DNA of 64,000 bases from Candidatus Woesearchaeota archaeon (GCA_018646625.1 JABGUJ010000004.1:1-64000); one strand, 5' to 3'. Positions 1-8,031 are shown, numbered from the stretch's first letter. Made by a program: numbers and translations. The notes: generated from the letters alone by a model not told the origin.

Positions 1-82
1 ACTTTTATCACTCCCCCCCTCACAACTTGCTTAAAGCTCGCTAGCAATCAGCGGAGAGCTATCCCGCCAGTCTAGTCTGCCC
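1..82 (-). ncRNA. probable SRP (7S) RNA, 5' Alu-domain end, cut by the window edge
   Basis: Read on the minus strand from 82, this segment is clearly richer in G+C than its surroundings and starts with GGGC exactly where a TATA-like element (101-114, minus) would place transcription. It folds into two adjacent short hairpins: GCGG (67-64) with CCGC (54-51), and TGCT (46-43) with AGCA (31-28). Their loops carry perfectly complementary pentamers, AGCTC (60-56) and GAGCT (39-35). Two side-by-side hairpins with loop-loop pairing are the known architecture of helices 3 and 4 in the archaeal SRP RNA Alu domain. The SRP assignment is inference; a structured stable RNA is better supported. The rest lies left of the window. 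Confidence 0.5.
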
Positions 83-100
83 GTTTGAGAGTATGAATGT

Positions 101-114
101 GCTTTTTTTAAAGG
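101..114 (-). promoter_or_regulatory. TATA element for the minus-strand RNA
   Basis: On the minus strand the sequence reads CCTTTAAAAAAAGC, a BRE/TATA-like element about 25 nt upstream of the GGGC at 82 that begins the structured RNA. The spacing matches archaeal promoters. Confidence 0.5.
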
Positions 115-203
115 TTTCCCCATTTAAACCCCTAAGAATTAAGAATTCTGTTCATTTAGGCAAGATGCCCGACAATTGCCCTCATCTGTCAAATCAAGAA
201 AAG

Positions 204-211
204 TATTTATA
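204..211 (+). promoter_or_regulatory. TATA box of the M20 peptidase gene
   Basis: TATTTATA lies about 75 nt before the ATG at 283, predicting a short leader starting near 235. A strong Shine-Dalgarno sequence (GGAGGG) stands just before the ATG. Confidence 0.5.
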
Positions 212-282
212 CTCCTCTATCAACCCACTGCCGTTAAGAGGTGAATAATCCTCAATAATTCTGAGGTTAATGGAGGGATACT

Positions 283-1503
283 ATGAGTATAAACTTTGAA
301 GAACTAGCTAGGGCAAGAGCTGATGATATTGTTGACTTAACGCAACGCTTGGTTGCCATTAGAACGGTAAACTACGATACGACTAATTTTCCAAATGGTG
401 GTCCTGATGGGATGGAAAGTCCTGGAGAAGAATCAAAAGTTGCAGAAGTGATTGCAGATGAATTCAGAGCGATGGGTATTGAACCACAATTTTTTGGAGA
501 ACACCCTAGACAAGATGTTGTAGGAGTTATAGGCAGACAAGAACCTGGCTACAGAAAACTTTTACTTCCGACACATTCTGATACAGTTCCATCTGGTGAA
601 GAAGCCTGGACAGAAATGGCAGATCCCTTTAAACCTGTTGTGAAAGACGGATATATCTTTGGAAGAGGATCATTTGATAACAAAGGGCCGATGGCTGCAA
701 CAATCGCTATGGCGAGAATGCTAAAACAATATGAAGATCAAATTCCTGGTGCGATCATTTTTGCTGCGGTTCACGATGAAGAAGTTGGAATGAGTGCAGG
801 ACTAACTGAACTTGTAAAATCAGGATCTATTGATGCTACTGATGCAATTATTCCTGATGTGGGAGAAGAAATGGCGAGAGTCATCATTGCGGAAAAAGAG
901 ATAATGATGCTTGACGTTATTGCAAAAGGCAAAGAGGCTCATGGTTCAACACCACAAAATGGCATTAATGCTGTAGTTGCACTTGCGGGTTATATGGCTG
1001 CACTCGATAATTATGTTCTAAGACACGAAGCAGATCCTAGATTTTCAGACGGACCGACAATAAATGTTGGCATGTTGAATGGTGGAAGTGCGCCTAATAC
1101 TGTTCCTGGATCTGCAAAAGCATCATTAGATATGCGATATCTTCCTGGCAGAACAAGACGACAAGTTCTAAGAGAACTAAGAAACCTGAGAAGAACTTAC
1201 GAAAAAGGCGGAGCAACTTTCAGACCTGTTGTCAAAATGCATATGGAATCACATTCAGTTGATCCTGATGATGATTTGGTTAAAGCAATTGTTCAATACT
1301 CTGGAGCCGATGCAATTGGTATTGGGGGAAGAACAGTTTGCGGAGCTCTGGCAAAAGCCGGGTTAACCGCTGTTGGTTGGGGTCCTGGAGAAGACAAATA
1401 TTTCCATGTTGCAGACGAGAGAATTGCAGTTCAGCAATTAGTAGATTTTGCAGCAAAGGGGTCAGAAATTGCAATGTATGTGGCTCAACAGAGAGTCCAC
1501 TAA
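283..1503 (+). CDS. M20-family zinc peptidase / deacylase
   Basis: 406 aa, the normal length for the M20 family (ArgE/DapE/CPG2-like). The di-zinc site is complete by motif: HSD around residue 98, the bridging Asp in GRGSFDNKG near 132, the catalytic HDEE near 164-167, an Asp in DVGEE near 192 and a late His in YFHVADE near 375. These enzymes hydrolyse amide bonds of N-acyl amino acids or small peptides; the substrate cannot be read from the sequence. No signal peptide is visible, so it is probably cytoplasmic. The start is fixed by GGAGGG 6 nt upstream. It is monocistronic, and a T-rich run follows the stop. Confidence 0.9.
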   Translation: MSINFEELARARADDIVDLTQRLVAIRTVNYDTTNFPNGGPDGMESPGEESKVAEVIADEFRAMGIEPQFFGEHPRQDVVGVIGRQEPGYRKLLLPTHSDTVPSGEEAWTEMADPFKPVVKDGYIFGRGSFDNKGPMAATIAMARMLKQYEDQIPGAIIFAAVHDEEVGMSAGLTELVKSGSIDATDAIIPDVGEEMARVIIAEKEIMMLDVIAKGKEAHGSTPQNGINAVVALAGYMAALDNYVLRHEADPRFSDGPTINVGMLNGGSAPNTVPGSAKASLDMRYLPGRTRRQVLRELRNLRRTYEKGGATFRPVVKMHMESHSVDPDDDLVKAIVQYSGADAIGIGGRTVCGALAKAGLTAVGWGPGEDKYFHVADERIAVQQLVDFAAKGSEIAMYVAQQRVH

Positions 1504-1532
1504 TTTTTTTCTTTTTTCTTTGTATTTTTCTT
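1504..1532 (+). terminator. T-rich terminator after the M20 gene
   Basis: Several runs of 4-7 T follow the stop codon directly. This is the usual archaeal termination signal, here between two convergent genes. Confidence 0.5.
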
Positions 1533-1542
1533 CATCAGAATA

Positions 1543-2445
1543 TCATATAAAAGTTAGTAAATACACAATTCCAAAACCAACATAACATCCTGCAGAAATA
1601 AAAGGCATTGCTGGATAAAACTTATCTTTCTTAGCTTTCATAAACAAACCAAGTAACGTCGCAGTACAACATCCGACTACAATCAACGAATAAAGAAATG
1701 CAGTCAACTTACTAAATCCGAAAGACAAGATCAAATATTCAATTACTGTCGCAGTAAATATCAAAGGAAATGCCATATCTCCTCCGCCAAGTATTGCGTG
1801 CTTAACTTTAACCTTTTTAGTCTTTTCTCCTTTCTTTGGTTTACGACCTATTTTGTAAGGAACAAACAAACCTGCAAACATCTTAGACTGAGTTTGAAAC
1901 TTTGCCATTTTAACCATATGCTTCGATTTCCACACCGCATACATATCATACAATGAGATGATTAACAACAGAACAAATGCCGACATTAGATTAATTATTG
2001 GCAAAAACACAACAACAATACCTGTATACACAAAAACCTCTGTTATATTGTGCACAAAAACATTTTGTCTAAATATTCTATAGAGAGCCAATAAAAACGC
2101 AATTGCAGCAGCAGAATAATCATTCAAATAAACACTCAACGATGTACCTATTGTCATCCATATTGCTAGAAAAAACCAAACCTTCCATGCACGAGAAAGA
2201 TTATATTTAACAAACAACAACATCAAAAGAGTACCGACAACAACCGCTAAAGTAATCCAAATAAAAGTTGTAGATTTATTCTCTATCTCGGGAGGTTCTC
2301 CCAACATTGTAGCCGAATGATCTATAAACGTATCACCATCTTTTTCACCAACAGAAATATACTTTGTAACTGTAGCTAATCCAAAAAGCTGTGTAACAAG
2401 AAATAATAACACCAGAATAAGGGTTATTTTCAATGAATGCTTCAT
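1543..2445 (-). CDS. presenilin-family intramembrane aspartyl protease (A22)
   Basis: 300 aa from the ATG at 2445. It is a polytopic membrane protein with about eight or nine hydrophobic segments. It carries all three A22 signatures: the YD motif (LYDMYAVW, Asp about 167), the GxGD motif (GGGD, Asp about 223) and a PAL-like motif (PAMP, about 278-281) before the last helix. Family members cleave transmembrane segments, such as signal-peptide remnants, inside the membrane. A basic hydrophilic loop (about 186-215) separates the two catalytic helices. The ATG at 2445 is preferred over an upstream in-frame one at 2523 because a TATA element lies 27 nt before it (leaderless). It is divergent from the RNA-binding protein at 2499 and shares that TATA element. 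Confidence 0.85.
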   Translation of the reverse strand: MKHSLKITLILVLLFLVTQLFGLATVTKYISVGEKDGDTFIDHSATMLGEPPEIENKSTTFIWITLAVVVGTLLMLLFVKYNLSRAWKVWFFLAIWMTIGTSLSVYLNDYSAAAIAFLLALYRIFRQNVFVHNITEVFVYTGIVVVFLPIINLMSAFVLLLIISLYDMYAVWKSKHMVKMAKFQTQSKMFAGLFVPYKIGRKPKKGEKTKKVKVKHAILGGGDMAFPLIFTATVIEYLILSFGFSKLTAFLYSLIVVGCCTATLLGLFMKAKKDKFYPAMPFISAGCYVGFGIVYLLTFI

Positions 2446-2468
2446 AAACCCAGAATCCCCTAATAAGA

Positions 2469-2476
2469 TATATAAA
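2469..2476. promoter_or_regulatory. single TATA element serving two divergent leaderless genes
   Basis: TATATAAA on plus reads TTTATATA on minus. Its centre (2472.5) is about 27 nt from both start codons, 2445 (minus) and 2499 (plus), the usual archaeal TATA-to-transcription-start distance. One element could therefore drive both genes. Confidence 0.6.
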
Positions 2477-2498
2477 TCTGTTGTTTTCATAGAATTCC

Positions 2499-2948
2499 AT
2501 GAAACAAATCCATAACATTGCAATATCTGTGTTCATAAAAGAAGAAGACAATAAAGAACAGTTAGAACAATCATTTCTAAAACTCATACCTTTAGATTTA
2601 AATAAAGAAAAATTAAAACCAACAAAAACTGAAGTCACAGGTCTCTCGGAAAATAAAATAAAAATCATAGAACTGAAGCTAATAAAAGAAAAACATACTA
2701 AATTATTCATAGAGCATCTAAGAACTAACTTAGACAAAGAATCAATTAATCAACTACTGGAACAAAAAGAATCAAGATTGGATAATGATCTTTGTTTCTT
2801 CTTAAGATTGGATAAAGAAGCACTATTAAATGATAAATATCAATTAACGGACGATGGAAACTGTTTCCATATAAAGATTCTAATTGCAGCATTTCCAAAG
2901 AAACGGGACGCGGCACTTGAAACCGTAAACTCTCTGTTCAAACAGTAG
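2499..2948 (+). CDS. COG1325-type RNA-binding protein (predicted exosome-associated)
   Basis: 149 aa. It matches the archaeal COG1325 family in pattern: an N-terminal strand HNIAISVFI, a central 'KIKIIELKLIK' strand, the signature FFLRLDKEALL, and a C-terminal IKILIAAFPKKRDAAL segment. The family is a small RNA-binding fold often encoded in archaeal exosome neighbourhoods. Its biochemical role is only predicted, and no exosome core gene is in this window. The ATG is leaderless, about 27 nt from the shared TATA element. TrpRS follows 35 nt downstream with its own TATA box. Confidence 0.75.
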   Translation: MKQIHNIAISVFIKEEDNKEQLEQSFLKLIPLDLNKEKLKPTKTEVTGLSENKIKIIELKLIKEKHTKLFIEHLRTNLDKESINQLLEQKESRLDNDLCFFLRLDKEALLNDKYQLTDDGNCFHIKILIAAFPKKRDAALETVNSLFKQ

Positions 2949-2953
2949 AAACC

Positions 2954-2961
2954 TTTAAATA
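2954..2961 (+). promoter_or_regulatory. TATA box of the TrpRS gene
   Basis: TTTAAATA is centred about 27 nt before the ATG at 2984, implying a leaderless transcript. Confidence 0.55.
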
Positions 2962-2983
2962 GCCAAATCCAACCATCTCATTC

Positions 2984-4069
2984 ATGACAAAAATAATTGA
3001 TCCTTGGGGAAGCGAACTAATCGAAGACTACATAAAAATCATAAAAGACTTTGGATTAGAAACTTTTGATCCTAATTTATTTCCAAAACCTAATAGAATT
3101 ATGCGAAGAGGCGTAGTTTTTGCAGGAAGAGATCTAAAACAAATATCAAAATCAATTCTAGAGAAAAAACCATTCTATGTTCTTAGTGGAATTATGCCTA
3201 GTGCAGAACGTATACACTTTGGAAACAAAATGGTTGTAGAAAACATAAGATACTTTCAAGACCAAGGCGCAAAAGCATACATCTTAGTTGCAGACATGGA
3301 AGCGGCAGCAGCAAGAGGAGTTCCACTAGACGAAGCGAAGCAAAGAGCAATGAATTTTCACATTCCTGCTTACATTGCTTTAGGATTAGATCCTAAAAAA
3401 ACAATATTCTACTTTCAATCTGAAAACAAAGATGTTTTACACATGGGTTATGAGTTTGCAAAGAAGATAACGTTAAATGAATTCAAAGCAATATACGGAA
3501 GTGCAGATCCTGGACGGATAATGTCTGCCGTAACTCAAGTGGGAGATATTCTTTATCCTCAGTTAGAAGAACGAATGCCTGGAATTATACCTGTCGGCGT
3601 AGATCAAGATCCTCACATGAGGTTAACAAGAGATGTAGTTGACAGAACTAAAGCAAAAAAATTCTTTAAACCATCAGGATTATACCATAAATACACTCCA
3701 TCTTTGAATGGAGAGGCGAAGATGTCAAAATCAAAGCCTGAAAGTTGCATTGAGTTGCCTGAAGAATTTAGCAAAGTAAAAAAGAAACTAATGAGAGCTA
3801 AAACAGGCGGACGAGATACTGTTGAAGAACAAAAAGAAAAGGGCGGAACGCCTGAAAAGTGCATGATCTTTGAATTATACAAACAACATTTGATAGAAGA
3901 TGATAAAGAACTACAGAAAATCTATGATGACTGTAAGGCTGGGAAGTTAACTTGTGGTGATGATAAGAAGCATTGCTGTGATTTAATGGAAAAATTCATG
4001 AAAGACTTTGAGAAAGGCATTGAAACAGCTAGAAATAACGTAGACAAGCTCAACTTCGTCAAGTTTTAA
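2984..4069 (+). CDS. trpS: tryptophanyl-tRNA synthetase, archaeal/eukaryotic type
   Basis: 361 aa class Ic aminoacyl-tRNA synthetase that charges tRNA-Trp. The N-terminal IDPWGS motif is typical of the archaeal/eukaryotic TrpRS branch. The HIGH-equivalent is ERIHFG (about 75-80) and the KMSKS loop is present near residue 246. GIDQDPH-type signature residues appear as GVDQDPHMRL. The length is usual for archaeal TrpRS. The C-terminus contains a Cys-rich CGDDKKHCCD segment within the anticodon-binding helical part. Leaderless start from a TATA element 27 nt upstream. Confidence 0.95.
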   Translation: MTKIIDPWGSELIEDYIKIIKDFGLETFDPNLFPKPNRIMRRGVVFAGRDLKQISKSILEKKPFYVLSGIMPSAERIHFGNKMVVENIRYFQDQGAKAYILVADMEAAAARGVPLDEAKQRAMNFHIPAYIALGLDPKKTIFYFQSENKDVLHMGYEFAKKITLNEFKAIYGSADPGRIMSAVTQVGDILYPQLEERMPGIIPVGVDQDPHMRLTRDVVDRTKAKKFFKPSGLYHKYTPSLNGEAKMSKSKPESCIELPEEFSKVKKKLMRAKTGGRDTVEEQKEKGGTPEKCMIFELYKQHLIEDDKELQKIYDDCKAGKLTCGDDKKHCCDLMEKFMKDFEKGIETARNNVDKLNFVKF

Positions 4070-4131
4070 ACAGAAAACTATTTAAATCAAGTTTATAGAT
4101 TTAAAGATAGTCATGTAGGGGTGATTGAATA

Positions 4132-4872
4132 ATGATGAAAAACTTTAGAGCCGCACCTTTATCAAGTGGTTTTACGCTCGTAAGCATTTTAGGTTTTCTA
4201 GTAACTATAATCTACACATATTTTGGAACTGTAGATTTAACTTGGGGAGTAACCTTCCTCTTAGTATTCGCAATTATGTTTATTGCGTCAGTCATATCTA
4301 TGACGGCTGCACCAGTGGAAGAAGAACTTTATCTGGATAATTTCTTTGATTATCAAAGAAAATTAAGATCTAGAAGAAAGAAAGGACCTATTCCTATGGA
4401 CGACTTCAAGTATGAAGAAGAAGCCGCAGATTATCTGACAGATTCTAATTATGCTCTGGAGAAGAAGAAGAAAGTAACTCGGAAAGCTCCAAAGCCAATC
4501 AAGAAAAGAAAAGTTGCTGTGAAGAAGAAGCCAGTTAAGAGAAAGGCTCCTGCTAAAAAGAAACCAGCTAAAAAGAAAGTAGTCAGAAAAAAACCAGCTA
4601 AGAAAGCACCAAAGCGAAAGCCGGTAAAGAGAACTACCAAGAAAAAGGCTACAAGAAGGAAGCCAGTTAAAAGAAGAGCTCCTACTAAAAAGAAAGTAGC
4701 TAAGAAAAAACCGGCAAAACGAAAGCCAGCTAAAAGAGTTGTTAAGAAGAAAGCAACAAGAAAAAAGGCTGTGAAGAGAAAACCTGTGAAGAAAAAAGTC
4801 ACTAGGAAAAAACCGGTTAGAAAAGCTGCAACTAAGAAAAAGCCTATCAGAAGGGCTAAGAAGAGGAGATAA
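4132..4872 (+). CDS. two-helix membrane protein with a histone-H1-like lysine-rich tail
   Basis: 246 aa. Two transmembrane helices (about 15-34 and 38-58) are followed by an acidic/basic linker and, from about residue 105, a low-complexity tail made almost only of K, R, A, P, T and V. The tail has recurring KKPAKK / KRKPVK-type units resembling histone H1 or bacterial AlgP/Hc1 tails. With both termini inside, the tail faces the cytoplasm, where it could bind nucleic acid. No enzymatic domain is visible. The start is supported by GGGGTGA 8 nt upstream and a TATA-like TATTTAAA near 4079. Function unknown; nucleoid anchoring is one guess. Confidence 0.75.
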   Translation: MMKNFRAAPLSSGFTLVSILGFLVTIIYTYFGTVDLTWGVTFLLVFAIMFIASVISMTAAPVEEELYLDNFFDYQRKLRSRRKKGPIPMDDFKYEEEAADYLTDSNYALEKKKKVTRKAPKPIKKRKVAVKKKPVKRKAPAKKKPAKKKVVRKKPAKKAPKRKPVKRTTKKKATRRKPVKRRAPTKKKVAKKKPAKRKPAKRVVKKKATRKKAVKRKPVKKKVTRKKPVRKAATKKKPIRRAKKRR

Positions 4873-4948
4873 TTCCTCACTTTTTCTTTATTTTTACTAT
4901 AATTTTATATACAAAAACGTTATAATCAAGAATTGAGGTGAATGTCTA

Positions 4949-5206
4949 ATGGCAAAAAAACGAGCTAAAAAAGCTGCACCTGCCGCTTCCTGTAGTACTA
5001 AAGGAGGATGTTGTTGTGGTATGAAATCATTGTGGGCACTTTTTGGAGCAGCATTATCTGCATTAGGTTTATTACTTGTTGTAGGAGGAGTTCTATTCCA
5101 AGTGAAAGCTGGATCCCTTTGGTGGGTTTTTCTAAAATACTTTATAGGCCTAGTATTATTGATGCTTGGTGCAAAGTGTAAAATGAAAGCATTCTGCTGT
5201 CATTAA
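4949..5206 (+). CDS. small cysteine-rich membrane protein with a basic N-terminus
   Basis: 85 aa. A basic start (MAKKRAKKAAP) is followed by a cysteine cluster (CSTKGGCCCG, about 15-24), two hydrophobic helices (about 27-48 and 57-75) and a C-terminal CKMKAFCCH. Cysteines at both ends of the helical hairpin could bind metal or be lipid-modified. I recognise no family. GAGGTGA about 9 nt before the ATG supports the start. A T-rich run (5208-5234) ends the unit against the convergent HerA gene. Confidence 0.7.
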   Translation: MAKKRAKKAAPAASCSTKGGCCCGMKSLWALFGAALSALGLLLVVGGVLFQVKAGSLWWVFLKYFIGLVLLMLGAKCKMKAFCCH

Positions 5207-5207
5207 T

Positions 5208-5236
5208 TTCTTATTTTTTTATTTATCTTTTTTTAC
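5208..5236. terminator. T-rich segment between convergent genes
   Basis: Runs of 3-8 T (such as TTTTTTTT at 5213-5220) lie directly after the stop of the small membrane gene and just beyond the HerA stop. They probably terminate the plus-strand transcript. Confidence 0.45.
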
Positions 5237-5241
5237 TAGAA

Positions 5242-6573
5242 CTAGTATTTAATCTCTTTTTTCTTATGTACTGCTACCGGTGCTTCACCACCATGCCAAG
5301 TAAATCTTGGACGTATTTGCATAGAATATAATTTCTCGTTGGAATCATCAAACACTATAGCTGATCCTTGAACTCGCGGCATATGGTCTATTGCTAAAGC
5401 CATACCCTCCCTCATGTAACTTTGTGTCAACAAACTTAATGCTTCAACATCCATTCTTGCAGTTATTCTATGTGAGATAACTGTATCGCTCTGTGTCATA
5501 ACGTCTGTATGAATCTTTCCTGGTTGTTGGGTGGCCAATATTAAACTAATTCCTGGTTGACGACCTTCTCTCATAATAGTCATCAAAGGCTTAGTAGCCA
5601 TGTTTCTATCTAGGCGATCTTTTGGCAAGAACTCATGAGCTTCATCTATAACTAACCAAACTAGCGGCATATCTAATTTATCTTTACTACTATCTTCCGC
5701 AGAAAAATAATGTATTGTCTCATGAACTTGCTTAAACTCTTCTTGTTTCCTTGCAAGCATTCTTTGCACAAACAGTTTCTGTGCAACCAACCCAACAATC
5801 ATATACTTAATCTTCCATCCACCAGGCATAGTTGCATAACAACTAACATCTAAGATTGTAACTTGACCTGAGCGAGCTAAATCACTTAACGGAGTTCCAT
5901 TTTCATCAAACACTCCCCAAGACTCTGTACCCAAAAACATATTCTCTGCGGCATCTTTAACCGTCTGTTCTGATCTGGTATCTGATTGTACCATCTCAAT
6001 CATATCTTTAATCGTATATCCGTCGCCTTTAACTCTACGCAAAGCATGCACTGTCCGTTCTATTAAAACACCTATCGGACTAGTTTCCAAAACTTCAAAA
6101 GTATTACACCAATCTGTGGCATCCATCTCTGATGGTTTGATTGCAAATGGATAATCAGTAGGAATTCCTTGTTCTTTGTATTCATGATAATATTTAGTTG
6201 GAGTAAAGATCTGAACGTCTAGTCCTTTTCCTCTTAAACCCCATTCAGCTAACAAATCTTCATCTTTTTTGTTTGGATACTTCATGGTCCAATATACTCC
6301 CATGGTATCTAGTAGAATGAAACTCAAGTTTTGATTAATGTGGCGCGGAAGATCTGCCATACCTTCTGCTATAACACCCATAGTGTACGATTTACCGCCA
6401 CCTCTTTTACCACAAATAAAAACAACGTGTGCTTTAGAAATATCAAGATAAACCGGATTTGAGAGAGAAATGTTTCTTCCCATAGTTACATACTGCTTAC
6501 CAACTAAAACAGTACCTTCCATGCCGAATTTTTTAAACTCTTTTTCCTTTCGACCTATTATTATCTCTCTCAT
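5242..6573 (-). CDS. HerA-like ATPase (FtsK-HerA superfamily, DUF87)
   Basis: 443 aa P-loop ATPase. An N-terminal beta-rich segment is followed by Walker A GKRGGGKS (55-62), Walker B WLVIDEAHE (306-314), the ILATQQPGKI sensor region and a C-terminal arginine-containing ITARMD segment. HerA forms a hexameric ring that pumps or unwinds DNA and in archaea works with the NurA nuclease in end resection. No nurA lies next to it here, so the role is less certain. The ATG is leaderless, 27 nt from TTTATAAT (6597-6604). Confidence 0.85.
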   Translation of the reverse strand: MREIIIGRKEKEFKKFGMEGTVLVGKQYVTMGRNISLSNPVYLDISKAHVVFICGKRGGGKSYTMGVIAEGMADLPRHINQNLSFILLDTMGVYWTMKYPNKKDEDLLAEWGLRGKGLDVQIFTPTKYYHEYKEQGIPTDYPFAIKPSEMDATDWCNTFEVLETSPIGVLIERTVHALRRVKGDGYTIKDMIEMVQSDTRSEQTVKDAAENMFLGTESWGVFDENGTPLSDLARSGQVTILDVSCYATMPGGWKIKYMIVGLVAQKLFVQRMLARKQEEFKQVHETIHYFSAEDSSKDKLDMPLVWLVIDEAHEFLPKDRLDRNMATKPLMTIMREGRQPGISLILATQQPGKIHTDVMTQSDTVISHRITARMDVEALSLLTQSYMREGMALAIDHMPRVQGSAIVFDDSNEKLYSMQIRPRFTWHGGEAPVAVHKKKEIKY

Positions 6574-6596
6574 TGCTTTTATCCACCAAATTTGCC

Positions 6597-6604
6597 ATTA
6601 TAAA
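6597..6604. promoter_or_regulatory. TATA element between divergent HerA and parvulin genes
   Basis: ATTATAAA on plus reads TTTATAAT on minus. Its centre is 27 nt from the HerA ATG (6573, minus). On plus it predicts a start near 6627, giving a ~29-nt leader with a Shine-Dalgarno sequence before the small ORF at 6656. Confidence 0.5.
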
Positions 6605-6655
6605 CCTTGTTCTAAACTCAAAAGTAGCACTAATACAATTATGAGGGGAGATACA

Positions 6656-6721
6656 ATGAAAGCTTTAAATACTATTAAATCAGCAAAAGGATACGATTTC
6701 ATATTCGAAAGGGGGTGTTAA
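6656..6721 (+). CDS. 21-residue leader-like ORF translationally coupled to the parvulin gene
   Basis: ATG preceded by GAGGGGAG (6643-6650) encodes a 21-aa peptide starting MKALNTIKSAK and ending with GC. Its stop (6719-6721) is one base before the TTG start of the parvulin, and that gene's Shine-Dalgarno (GGGGGTG, 6711-6717) lies in its last codons. The arrangement suggests translational coupling or a regulatory leader peptide. No homology is recognised. The alternative is that the parvulin leader simply contains a chance short frame, but the strong ribosome-binding site argues for translation. Confidence 0.45.
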   Translation: MKALNTIKSAKGYDFIFERGC

Positions 6722-6722
6722 A

Positions 6723-7880
6723 TTGCCAAAAAAGACTACAAAAAAACCTGCTAGAAAGGCTAAAGCTAGAAAGGCTCCAGTCAAGAAAGCAAAGAAAAAT
6801 TCTACAAAGAAACCTGCGGTTAAAAAGAAAACAACAAAGAGAAAAAAATCTGCAGTAAATATTCATAAAAGGGCTATTCCTGTTAGGGCTAAGAAGCCTG
6901 CAAAGAAAAGCTACACATCTGTACTTGTTGTAATAGTTGTGATACTGATAGTTGCAGTTGGATTAAAGTTTATTCAATCCAATTTTTCACAAGAACAAGA
7001 TACTCAACAAGAGACACAACAACAAACACAATTAATTGATCAAGAACTTTCTTTAGATGATAAGGAAGTTATTGCTACAGTCAACGGACAACCTGTTGAG
7101 ATGATGCGTTTCAAGAAGAATTTAGTTAAAATTCCTGAACAGATGAGAGCTATGGTTCCCGCTGAAGCATTCCTTAACCAATCCGTTCTTGAAGTTTTGA
7201 TGCTTAATGAAGCAGAAAGACGCGGAATAGGTGTTTCACAGGAAGAACTTGATTTATTCATGCAACAACTTTACGAGAGAACTGGTTTGAGTGAAGAAGA
7301 AATAGTGGAAAAGCTTGCTGAGAATAATATCGACATGGACTTTTTAGTTCAAGTATACAAAGACGAGCTTATAACTATGAAACTTCTTAACGAAACTGTG
7401 CTATCAAAGTTAGAAGTCACTGAAGAAGAACTATTGGCTGTTTACAATGAACAAGTAAGCGCAAGTCACATTTTGGTTGAGACTGAGCAAGAAGCATTAG
7501 ATATTGTTGTTCTTCTTGATAACGGTGGAGACTTTGCAGAACTTGCTAAAGAAAAGTCGATTGGACCTTCTGCTGAACGAGGAGGAGAACTGGGTAATTT
7601 TGGTAAAGGCCAAATGGTTCCTGAGTTCGAAAATGCTGTTTTCTCTTTAGAAATAAACGAGTACACAAGCACTCCTGTGCAAACCCAATATGGATTCCAT
7701 GTTGTCAAGAGAACTCCATTAACTACACCTTTTGAAGAGGTAAAGGAACATCTTGAACAAACGGTATTGACAGGAAAGCAAACCGAAGCGATGCAACAGT
7801 ACTCTGAATCTCTTTGGGAATCAGCAGATATAGAAATTTTAGTTGACGCAGAAGAGCTATTGGCTAGACTGTCAAACTAA
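6723..7880 (+). CDS. membrane-anchored PpiC/parvulin peptidyl-prolyl isomerase with a lysine-rich cytoplasmic tail
   Basis: 385 aa with a TTG start chosen for the GGGGGTG Shine-Dalgarno 6 nt upstream. Residues 1-62 are lysine/alanine/proline-rich (H1-like), 66-86 form one transmembrane helix, about 90-115 is Gln-rich, about 118-240 looks like a SurA-type N-terminal chaperone domain, and about 245-330 is a PpiC domain (SHILVE...GDFAELAKEKS...GGELG.F.KGQMVPEF...YGFHVVKR). The catalytic module should lie outside the cell and assist folding of exported proteins. It closely resembles the PpiC domain fused to AglB at 45695-48853. A T-rich terminator follows. Confidence 0.9.
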   Translation: MPKKTTKKPARKAKARKAPVKKAKKNSTKKPAVKKKTTKRKKSAVNIHKRAIPVRAKKPAKKSYTSVLVVIVVILIVAVGLKFIQSNFSQEQDTQQETQQQTQLIDQELSLDDKEVIATVNGQPVEMMRFKKNLVKIPEQMRAMVPAEAFLNQSVLEVLMLNEAERRGIGVSQEELDLFMQQLYERTGLSEEEIVEKLAENNIDMDFLVQVYKDELITMKLLNETVLSKLEVTEEELLAVYNEQVSASHILVETEQEALDIVVLLDNGGDFAELAKEKSIGPSAERGGELGNFGKGQMVPEFENAVFSLEINEYTSTPVQTQYGFHVVKRTPLTTPFEEVKEHLEQTVLTGKQTEAMQQYSESLWESADIEILVDAEELLARLSN

Positions 7881-7887
7881 TTTTTTA

Positions 7888-8031
7888 TTATTTTTTCTTT
7901 ATCTTTTTCTCTGCTAGTTTACTTAACAAAGTAAGCAATTCTTTACGAACTCTATACAACTCATATGCTCCAATTAAGATGGCAATCGCTATAGGTACTT
8001 GTGTCCAAAATATTGCTTGTACTGTATCCAT
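7888..8031 (-). CDS. 47-residue single-span membrane protein (third gene of the GT2 unit)
   Basis: Starts MDTVQAIFWTQVP, has one hydrophobic segment (about 11-23) and a basic C-terminus ending KKIKKK. GAGGGA precedes the ATG, and the ATG overlaps the stop of the gene upstream (TAATG at 8033-8029). Overlap, ribosome-binding site and membrane-protein composition support a real gene. Function unknown; it may assist the glycosyltransferase encoded two genes upstream. Confidence 0.65.
   Translation of the reverse strand: MDTVQAIFWTQVPIAIAILIGAYELYRVRKELLTLLSKLAEKKIKKK

Noticed and set aside
4449-4880. 143-codon minus-strand open frame, very hydrophobic
   Set aside because: It is the antisense of the lysine-rich repeats (AAG/AAA codons read as CTT/TTT), so the hydrophobicity is an artefact.
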